64,000 nucleotides of DNA from NCBI RefSeq assembly GCF_963676685.1, contig NC_092357.1:68042971-68106970 (forward strand), in the 5' to 3' direction. A program made the position numbers and the translations under genes. The DNA comes from Mytilus edulis (taxonomy: Eukaryota > Mollusca > Bivalvia > Mytilida > Mytilidae). The notes under the pieces are model-generated. The model was given only the letters and a program-made list of their open reading frames with translations. It searched no databases and was not told where the DNA came from. This document shows positions 55,993 through 64,000 of this stretch, one piece after another. Within the stretch, counting starts at the first letter, position 1. The number at the start of each line of letters is the position of its first letter.

Positions 55993-56307
55993 TCACTTGT
56001 ATATATTTATAGAACGAGAAGATCCCTTTCTATTGGCGTTTAGATCGTGACCAGTCTTTTCGAGTTCTTCTAAATAATTGAAGTTTGTTGGTAACGATAG
56101 CAACGACAATTTCCGGGTTGCTCTTTTTTCAAATATGTCCTGGTTCCTCGCTGAGTGTACTGATTCCTGGGATATTGTTCGTTGGAGATATGGTATTGGT
56201 GGCGGGAAACTGGTTTCCATTATAACTGGTTGCTGGGAGGTATAAATTGGCATCGACTTTGATCGACTTGTCTTTTTCTTTATATATTTGGAAGGTTTTC
56301 GTAATTT
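55993..56307 (-). CDS. SLC4-like: Second SLC4 copy, last coding exon (tail)
   Basis: 104 codons, starting KLRKPSKYIKKKTSRSKS after acceptor ACGTTACAG. Contains RTISQESVHSARNQDIFEKR then ATRKLSLLSLP, aligned with [20 protein letters not shown] and [11 protein letters not shown] of the first gene. It ends SSRSINIYK. Confidence 0.85.
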   Translation of the reverse strand, partial: KLRKPSKYIKKKTSRSKSMPIYTSQQPVIMETSFPPPIPYLQRTISQESVHSARNQDIFEKRATRKLSLLSLPTNFNYLEELEKTGHDLNANRKGSSRSINIYK

Positions 56308-59300
56308 CTGTAACGTGGAAAGAAATTGAAAGTTAATTTAAAGAACAATCATGATTTGAATTTGAATTAATAAAAACTAAAAAAAAAATCAACCATACAT
56401 TTTATTTATAATTGTTATGTATGCAGACGGAGCAGTGTTTTCTCTTTTTTTCTCTATAATCATACACCATTGTTCGCTCGTCTATCATATCTTCAAATTT
56501 AGATGGTTTCATTATCTTTTTATTTTTTGCTTGCTTAAACATGTGTGATAGTACTCGTAATAACATAATCAAAAACAAACGAGGAGGCTTATCAATGATC
56601 ATTTTCGTTTTTTTTTTCTCCTGTCGAATGTGCGCAACGGATTATCAACTATCACTACGTCGGTAGATACAATAAAATCTGTATTTTCTAACGACCATTA
56701 ACACAAAAAGTTTTTTAACGTACTATATAGCAGATGTTTGTTTGTGTTTCGATTGCTTTTGCTTTAAATGGATTTTGCAATTTGGAATGGCCGAGTTTGA
56801 TCTGCTTTTCATCTTACCGATTTTTTACTCCGGTTTATATTATTTTTCGACAGGTTACCTACGACATCCTGGTACTCGGTCAATTTAGAGCAACGTAAAG
56901 AAGTAAACATCAAACATTTATTCGGTACAACTCTTGGGGAAAATATACTGCTTCATATTTTATTTACTCGTCGGAAAATTGTAAAATATTCCCTCAAATC
57001 ACACCGATTATATGTTTGATGTTATTTCTTTACGTCGCTCTTTATTGACCGAGTGCCAAGATGTCGTAGGAAACCTGTCGAAAAATAATATAAACCGGAG
57101 TCAAAAGTCGGTAATATGAAAATAGTCTATTGGATCTACTGTACCGATAGTCCGTTATAATTCATCTTGTTAGTTACATAAACCATTTTCAAATTAGACG
57201 TTAAACTTTACACCTAATTAAAGTCTTGTATATTTTTTATGAACCAATCTGATACCCATTGTTAGTTTTTGACAATTATCGTCAAAAAGATTGAACAGTT
57301 TATAAACGTATGAACCAAATAATTTGAAAAGTCATGTACTGTTCATGTTAAAAATATAAACACATGTATGCACGCATGAACTTAAAAAAAAAAGTTTTCT
57401 GAATTTGTCTTAATACCAAATCAAACTGAATTCATTCTGTTTCAACACTTATCACACGTTTCGGTCACTCTTGATGCAAAAATAGACTACACATAATTAT
57501 ACATTGTAGGCAGTAATGTTACATGTATTTCATGCAGGCATGGTTCTGGAAAACGAGTTAGGGTTACATACAGGACATAAGAATATTCAACAATGGTTAA
57601 AGCAAATATCATAATGCTTGTAGAGTAAGACTTTGGTTAGCTTGCTTTGTATAAACGTTTGCTCCAGCGTTGTAATTAAGATTGGCATCTGTAAACAATA
57701 TATTACTATAATAATTTATTTGCAAAATACACCCATATGGGTCAAGCGAACACAAATACAAACATATATAATAAAGAAAGTGAAGTTCTTGAAATTGTTA
57801 TGTAACCTTTGATGGACATGGACCTCGTTTTTACAATTCTAAAGATTGCTGATATGCACTTTGATTTGATTGCATGTCATCCCAAATTTAATATACGAAC
57901 AAAGCTAGCAAGCTAAACAAAGTTTTTCGTTACTAGCATTACGGAATTAGCTATAAAAAACTCATAAGTTACGTTTTAGTGAAGTCTTGTTCTAGTCAAG
58001 GAATATGAAACAATACATCTATCAAAAGGCTTATTAAATGGATTGGGTAATACGTAAACACTTCATGCAATAGATATTGTTTATATACATGTAGATTGAA
58101 TTGTTGCAGGGTTATTATTTTGATATTATAGATAAGGTTAGATATGACGCAATTCTATTTTGAGTTATTTCCCTTTACGTGCGTAAATGTTTGATTTTCT
58201 TATTCAAATACTTCATCTAAAACATACGGCTTAATTAAGTCGTTGAAATGAATTAACCAAGATAAAAAACTAAAATGTTCAGAAAACCATTTTTCTGTAG
58301 TATAACTGATAACGAAATGAATCTTGATGCTTTTTTTTTAAAAGAAGCTTGAGCACGTAGACCACCGACACGTGGCCACAAAAGGGAAGTAACTCTTGCT
58401 TAAATAGCGTCAATCGATAACTATCTTTTGAGTACATGCAAGAGATGTTGTTTACCGGTACGAAACATTGTATCCTTCTCCAGCAGTTTTCAAGCTGAAA
58501 GGTACAATGTGATATCAAAGTAATAGATGCCGGAGAATTCATTCATTATGTTGAATGGTGGTACCGTGACGAACGTCATATTTATTTTTCGTATGTGAAC
58601 CAAAAATGTCATGCGTCACAACAAGGCCGATTCCGTACCTCATCTAAGGAGAGTAGCAGAGTTACCCGAGGATTGCCAATTGCTAATCATGTGTCAATTT
58701 GTCCCTTTTCCAATGAAAGCTCATTAAGTCAATCATGTGTCAATTCCACCGGAGCTGATGATCTTTTTTCGATTGGTTATGGAAGATGATAGGTACCGGT
58801 TCTGAAAACTTTAACTTGTTTTAATGTAACAACATACAGTGAAACCTGTTTAAACCGAACCTCTTCGAGACTGAAGATTTTGTTCGGTTTTGGCCAATGT
58901 TCGGTTTTAACAGGTTCACAACGCATACAATTTGATATGACGGTTATTAAGAACATGATTTGTTTATACAGGTTTTCGGTTTCTGAAGGATTCGGTTCAG
59001 CCAGGTTTCACTGTATTGCGTTGGTTTTTCACGTTTTCATTGTATTTAAACACGTACATGTATGATGTCATTTGTACAGATCATGTCACGTTTTGGTGTT
59101 CTCATTTTCATAAATTCAAGATTTATTACTGTGTCGTATTTGAAAAATTATTTTTCTCGCATCGACATCTGTTTGCGATTCTTTTTGGGGGGTTTGGTTA
59201 TCTTCAATTGATGAACGAATGATAATACGGAGCTCTAACGGACAAACAAGTAATTTGTTGTTCATAGTGTTACGTTTGAACGTTTGTCATACTCTGCATC

Positions 59301-61364
59301 CGAGGATTGATTTGTTTTGTAGACGCGCTGACATTTTTAAAAATCAGTATTTACGAACTGGAAGTTAATTATCGAGTAGCGCAATGCAATTTCAGAGAGC
59401 AAAAAAAAATTGATTGCATTGCAAAATAAGCTTAGGAATCAGACAAAACAAAACAAGCTTATATAAAGTTAAACAAAAGCTGAATGCAAAATACAAAACT
59501 CATCGATACCAATTCAATATTCCATTTTCAGATGGTCAAAAAGACTAGATTCCTCTGCCATACAAAGTAAAACACAATAATATATGCATTTGAATTTGAA
59601 ATATTAAAATTCATAATTCAATTCTAAAATACCGTTTAAGTTTCTGTTCATATTGATTCAAGCACCATTGATTGATCTTTTTCATTTATGTTGACGGATT
59701 TATGTGTGTGAGGGTAATGTTTTTGTAAAAGTTTATTTCATCAGTATGTCAAATGTATGTGTCACTTATAAGCAACACGACGGGTGTCACATGTGGAGCA
59801 GGATCTGCTTACCCTTCCGCAGCACCTGAGATCACCCCTAGTTTGTGGTGGGGTTTGTGTTGTTCATTCTTTAGTTTTCTATTTTGTGTCATGTGTACTA
59901 TTGTTTATCTGTTTGTCCTTTTAATTTTTAGCCATGGCGTTGTCAGTTTATTTTCGATTTATGAGTTTGACTGTCCCTCTGGTATCTTTCGTCCCTCTTT
60001 TATGTATTTTTAATTTTTACTCAGGCTTTTCAACCTCAGAAAAAGAAAATATTAGCTGTATTTGGCAAAACTATTAGGAATATTGGTCTTCAATGCTCTT
60101 TAATTTCGTACTTTATTTGGCCTTTTTTAACATTTTTTTTAATCAAGCATCACTGATGAGCCTTTTGAAGACGAAAAGCTCGCCTGGATCAAATATAAAA
60201 TTTCAATCCTGGTATCTATATATGATGAGTTTATCTACAAGCTAATGATATAATTCTTAAAAGAGCGAATATAACAAAAAAAAGATTATGTAGAGTTATG
60301 GCCCCTATCATAGATCAATTTACAGCTTTTGTTTAACATATTGCAAGGGCAGTACATCAATATCAAAGCTACATTTACAACATTTCAAAACAACAATCAT
60401 ACATGTACTTGACAGTGATATAAAAACGCAATCAGCCATTTTGAAGCAGATATCAAAAGGGTATCATATTTACCGCCAGAATTTATCTGAAAGCGAATAA
60501 AATTCCAAGCGCTGTATATTTAACTTTCTTTATGACAATTGGGGGGAGAAATTAGTTCTCAAATATAATCTACATTGGCAATTTGACAATATTTATGCTT
60601 ACATGCATGTCCTACATGAATGTCATAAATTTGTCACTTTTCCCCCCGTAATTTTAAGACGTTGGATTGATTGAAGATCTAAGGTATTTTCTCTTAAATT
60701 GATTCAAAACTTTTAAAATTCAAGTCGATTAAGTGAGAGCTTTACTTTTTTTTTACAAATATGTGACTATTTTTGAAGACAGACAGTGGTATGTATCTTT
60801 TGGTTATTTGCGTGGTCAGGCTGAGGACTCTAATGGGTACTAATATCTTCTTGTACGAAGTCGGTATTGCAAAATTGAGGAAAAGAGTACACAGTTTTAG
60901 CTACGACCTTTTGTTTTGTTTCTTCATGTTTTCAGTTTTAAAATCCTTATTGTTAAAAAAGTGCCGAAGTAAACTTTCATTTTTTTGCTTATTTTTTTCC
61001 GTTTGTATTATATGTCGGAGTTTAGTGTTGCGTACATTCGCTGAACTAGTATACATGTACATTAGTTTTAAGGGTCTAACTGAAACCCGCCTCTGAGTTC
61101 GGTTTTTTCTCCGTTGCGTTGAAGACCTATTCGTGGCGTTTGGCTGTTCGATAGAATTATTGTTTCTTTGCCACATCCTCCTTTTCCATTCTCCATTCTA
61201 ATAAGCAAGTAAACAAAAATATATGTAATGCCATTATAATATGTTACCTTTTCGCTGTGTTTTCGGAACAATTGTTTACCAGGAAGCAAATCGTCCAACC
61301 ACTTCAAGTCATGATCAGTAAAAATCAGTTCCAGACCTTTCCGAATGAAACATGTTCCAAGTAC
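55993..61364 (-). CDS. SLC4-like: 3' end of a second SLC4 bicarbonate transporter gene (last two coding exons)
   Basis: Two exons (61248-61364 and 55993-56307) join in phase 0 into 143 codons ending at a stop. The first encodes the last membrane segment and WLDDLLPGK linker, the second a basic, Ser-rich tail ending in the same FEKR...SLL..LP motif as the first gene. Exon length (117 bases) and phases equal those of exons 17 and 18 of the gene at 12586-37343, so the two are paralogues in tandem on one strand. No earlier SLC4 exon was found between 61365 and 64000, and a plus-strand gene starts at 63845. The body may lie beyond the window, or this may be a partial duplicate. Both exons are open and have good splice sites, so they look under selection. 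Confidence 0.85.
56814..57115. mobile_element. Foldback element with about 105-115 bp arms
   Basis: The left arm (56814-56931) carries TTACCGATTTTTTACTCCGG, TTTTTCGACAGGTTACCTAC and GGTACTCGGTCAATTTAGAG. The right arm (about 57009-57115) is its diverged inverted copy, ending CCGGAGTCAAAAGTCGGTAA. The central spacer is about 75 bases. Target duplication not clear. Confidence 0.8.
58837..59013 (+). mobile_element. Pogo/Tigger-like MITE, intact copy with TA target duplication
   Basis: CAGTGAAACCTGTTTAAACC at the left and its inverted counterpart GGTTCAGCCAGGTTTCACTG at the right, flanked by TA (58835-58836, 59014-59015). 177 bases, no coding capacity. Termini of this type are known from pogo/Tigger DNA transposons. 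Confidence 0.9.
59765..60003 (+). repeat. Dispersed repeat family C, copy 4
   Basis: AAGCAACACGACGGGTGTCA, CTTCCGCAGCACCTGAGATC and GCCATGGCGTTGTCAG. The 86-codon frame across it is repeat-derived. Confidence 0.88.
61248..61364 (-). CDS. SLC4-like: Second SLC4 copy, penultimate coding exon
   Basis: Reads VLGTCFIRKGLELIFTDHDL, KWLDDLLPGKQLFRKHSEK. The vertebrate counterpart is VLALVFVRKVMDLCFSKREL, SWLDDLMPE. Acceptor CTCTAAAG, donor GTAACA. It keeps the WLDDL(L/M)P form that the first gene has changed to WLDGSPP. Confidence 0.9.
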
Positions 61365-63094
61365 CTTTAGAGTGAAAAAGAAAACATTTTAATTAATCTT
61401 ACAGTGTTTTTAAGATATAATAATATCTTCACAGAGAACAAATAGTATGTTTTGAAAATTTTCCAAATCTATGACAGAACTACACGTACTACAAGTACAA
61501 TATGCCATTATGTATTTATTGTGACTAATATGTCATTTAAGAACGGGCCTGGCGATCATTAAAATTTTGAGCACGATTATCGAACTAAGACTCAGAAATT
61601 AATCAATTAAAGCACACTATTTGGAGTCTGAAGCATGTTATGTGCTCAGAGTTTGGAGTTTAATGAAACGAGAGTCCAAGTATCGCAGTCAAAATATTCT
61701 AATCTGAGTTTTCCGACTACCAATTAATATGTGCTTGAAACTGAAATTCCATATTTTGATTGTATGGTTTAAGTGATAGTACGATAATCGTACTCAAAAC
61801 TCTTGCTTTATATGTTTAATTTTGTGCACCTATGACTTGATATGTATGTTTTGTTTTACTTGTTGTTATATTGGTTCTAAAAGCTCTTTGGCGCTTATAA
61901 AATTGAGAATGGAAATGGGGAATGTGCCAAAGAGACAACACCCGACCATAGAAAAAAACAACAGCAGAAGGTCACCAACAGGTCTTCAATGTAGCGAGAA
62001 ATTCCCGCACCCGGAGGCGTCCTTCAACTGGCCCCTAAACAAATATATACTAGTTCAGTGATAATGAACGCCATACTAATTTCCAAATTGTACACAAGAA
62101 ACTAAAATTAAAATAATACAAGACTAACAAAGACCAAAGGCTCCTGACTTGGGACAGGCGCAAAAATGCGGCGGGGTTAAACATGCTTATGTTTGTAGTG
62201 GGTTTCATTGGGGTCTAAGCAGTTTGCGCTTGCATGAAGGTGATTTGTATATATAACGTTGTTCATTATACTACCCATTCAAAATAACCACCTTGATGTA
62301 AATACCTGGCTGAGTATTGATTGATTTCACAACCTTGATCGATTTTATTCATAAATGGTATAATAATTAGCCATGACCTCTAACATTTAATTCCATAGAT
62401 CACCGTCACAGATTAGTTAAGTTACAATTGTTTGGATTTATTTGACGTTCGGTTATTTACAATTATAATAATTGTACATACGTGTTGTGTCCTCGTAGCT
62501 ATATAGATTGGTTTTGAACGTCTAATAAAGTAAGTCAGTAACATGTAGATATATTTTCTTGCTTTTTTACCATTCAGATATGTAGTTGTATAATAAGATG
62601 ATTGTTATTGACATTTATTTACACAAATCAGAATCAATGTTTACATTGTATTTGCATAGTCATTTGGTTACTAGAATGGTTCGATTATCTTAATACAGAC
62701 AATGTCTCGACTTCGAACAGATTTGCTTTTGATAGATGTCTGTTTAAGGTCTCGGCCAGCGACATAATATATATTTAGGACGAGAACATTTTTATGTCAT
62801 ATGAATATTAACCCTTTAAGTCTGTAATAGTTATCACATGAAGACGCAGTGTGTCATTGTAAGATAATCTCGAAGGCCGGAGGTAAGAGGGTGATCTCAA
62901 ACTGTTACGTTTACCATTTAGTCCGAATGGAATAACTAGTTTACATTCCAGCTGTTCTAGATTAGTATAATAAACATTTACGCTTCATAAAATCTAGTTT
63001 AGAACGCCACACAATCCTTATGATATACTTTAGTAGCTTGACTTTAAATATGCTAGTTCACAATCGGTGACCAATATACACAATTAAGGGATCT
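61365..63094. other. Non-coding stretch between SLC4 copy 2 and the terminal gene
   Basis: No SLC4-like exon seen. Includes the repeat at 61908-62190 (GAATGGAAATGGGGAATGTG, GGCTCCTGACTTGGGACAGG, GCGGCGGGGTTAAACATG). Confidence 0.55.
61908..62190 (+). repeat. Dispersed repeat, family A relative
   Basis: Contains GTGCCAAAGAGACAACACCC, AGGTCACCAACAGGTCTTCA and CTTCAACTGGCCCCTAAACA. Partial relatives are at 13525-13660 and, reversed, at 53360-53510 and 53990-54260. Confidence 0.8.
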
Positions 63095-63330
63095 AAGTAG
63101 TTCTACTGCTGTTATCACTAACTATGGTCAACACTCAGGTTATGAGTTCGAACTCTGCTCAAGCGAGTGCACTCGACTCCAATCTTAATTGACTAGGATT
63201 GTAAGTTTTCCTATCGAAGGTCGGTGGTTTTCCCCAGGCAGTCCGACTTCCTCCACCAATAAAAAATGACCGCCACGAAATAGCCTCGAAGTGGCGCTTG
63301 AAACGGTGGCGTTAAAACATAGAAAATTAA
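63095..63330 (+). repeat. tRNA-derived SINE, plus orientation
   Basis: Box B-like TATGAGTTCGAACTC, body GACTCCAATCTTAATTGACT, TTTTCCTATCGAAGGTCGGT, CCACCAATAAAAAATGACCG and a tail with AATCAATCA. Box A is decayed. Confidence 0.7.
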
Positions 63331-63433
63331 TCAATCACAAGACAAAAGTCCACTGGAAGACATGTCACCTAACACATAAATTAGGACTTATCCCCTTGTG
63401 TGTATTTAAATTTATTCTTTTTCCGAACATAGA

Positions 63434-63745
63434 TATAAAAAGATGTGTTATGGGTGCCAATGAGACAACCTTCCATCCAAGTCACAATTTGTAAAAGTAA
63501 ACCATTATAGGTGAAAGTACGGTCTTCGACACGGAGCAATGGCTCACACTGAACAGCAAGCTAGAAATGGCCCCACAAAAATGACTAGCGTAAAACCATA
63601 TGCATTAAAACCGGAAAATCAACGGTCTAATCTATATAAAAAACGAAAAACAAGAAACATTCATTAACCACATCAACAAACGACAACCCATGAACACCAG
63701 GTTCCTGACTTAAGACTAGCGCAAACAAATGCAGCGCGGGTTTAA
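63434..63745 (+). repeat. Dispersed repeat family A2, copy 2
   Basis: AAAAGATGTGTTATGGGTGC, CTTCGACACGGAGCAATGGC and CAACCCATGAACACCAGG follow the order of 43160-43630. A short piece with (TCAA)n follows at 63758-63822. Confidence 0.8.
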
Positions 63746-63844
63746 CCGTTTAAATGTATGAAATATTTGCCACTTGGCTAAAAACAAACAACAACCAATC
63801 AATCATTAAATCAATCAATCAATTTTGACTTCTTAAATTTTCAG

Positions 63845-64000
63845 GTAACAAAAATGTTGTTATACAGACTCCTCCGCGGTGGTGAGTACGTATCTGGTGG
63901 AATAGTCGCCAGGAATCCACAGTCTACAGTTTCAATAATCGATCATATAGCCTCTAAACAGGGTAACAGCTGGTGGGCAGGAACGAGGTATATCTCTACA
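63845..64000 (+). CDS. First coding exon of an unidentified plus-strand gene (runs off the window)
   Basis: A strong acceptor (TTAAATTTTCAG) precedes GTAACAAAA and an ATG at 63854. The frame is open for 49 codons to the window end: LLYRLLRGGEYVSGGIVARN, then STVSIIDHIASKQGN and WWAGTRYIST. The early Tyr-Arg and the later aromatic-Ile-Ser-Thr spacing resemble the first two parts of the R-S-E pattern of ADP-ribosyltransferase folds, but that is speculation from 49 residues. GC content and codon use differ clearly from the flanking repeats, so I believe it is a real exon. Confidence 0.6.

Larger units (their letters stand above)
56308..61247 (-). other. Intron of the second SLC4 copy, repeat-rich
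   Basis: Contains a foldback element (56814-57115), a MITE (58837-59013), family C copy 4 (59765-60003) and a family D-related reverse piece (60055-60240). Open frames at 56402-56602, 58595-58789 and 60773-61096 show no domain. Confidence 0.6.

Noticed and set aside
61365..63840. Further SLC4 exons of the second copy
   Set aside because: Looked for counterparts of exons 13 to 16 on the minus strand and found none.

Overview
The window is eukaryotic nuclear DNA from a bivalve mollusc, most likely a mussel (Mytilus or a close relative). The evidence is an AT-rich background, genes split by long introns with GT/AG borders, tRNA-derived SINEs, foldback elements, and several dispersed repeat families that I associate with mussel genomes. 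The genus is an inference from those repeats and from protein divergence; no search was run.

Layout. (1) 1-7.4 kb: mostly repeats, then the 3' end of a plus-strand gene whose last exons encode two death-domain-like modules (5575-7021). (2) 7.7-11.9 kb: a degenerate AT-rich minisatellite and dispersed repeats. (3) 12.6-37.3 kb: one essentially complete minus-strand gene for an SLC4 bicarbonate transporter of the Na+-coupled group (SLC4A7/8/10 and fly NDAE1 type). I reconstructed 18 coding exons whose splice phases all agree. They join into one 1077-residue frame covering the cytosolic N-terminal domain, the whole membrane domain and the C-terminal tail. A possible non-coding first exon lies near 43.9 kb. 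(4) 37.4-55.9 kb: no recognisable coding gene, but dense tandem arrays, nested insertions, palindromes and foldback elements. (5) 56.0-61.4 kb: the last two coding exons of a second SLC4 gene on the same strand. Exon lengths and splice phases match the first gene, so this is a tandem paralogue or a 3' fragment of one. (6) 63.8 kb to the end: the first coding exon of an unidentified plus-strand gene.

How the parts relate. The two SLC4 copies share a C-terminal short motif: Phe-Asp/Glu-Lys-Arg, then a basic stretch, then Ser-Leu-Leu/Met and Leu/Ile-Pro. It occurs twice in the complete gene and once in the second. This is the most interesting protein-level observation, because it looks like a conserved phospho-regulatory or docking motif in a variable tail. 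At DNA level the window is a good record of transposable-element nesting. Examples are a pogo-like MITE split by a tandem-repeat element, a 140-bp array split by two copies of one repeat family, and a near-perfect nested palindrome. No CRISPR, operon, rRNA gene or other prokaryotic feature was seen.
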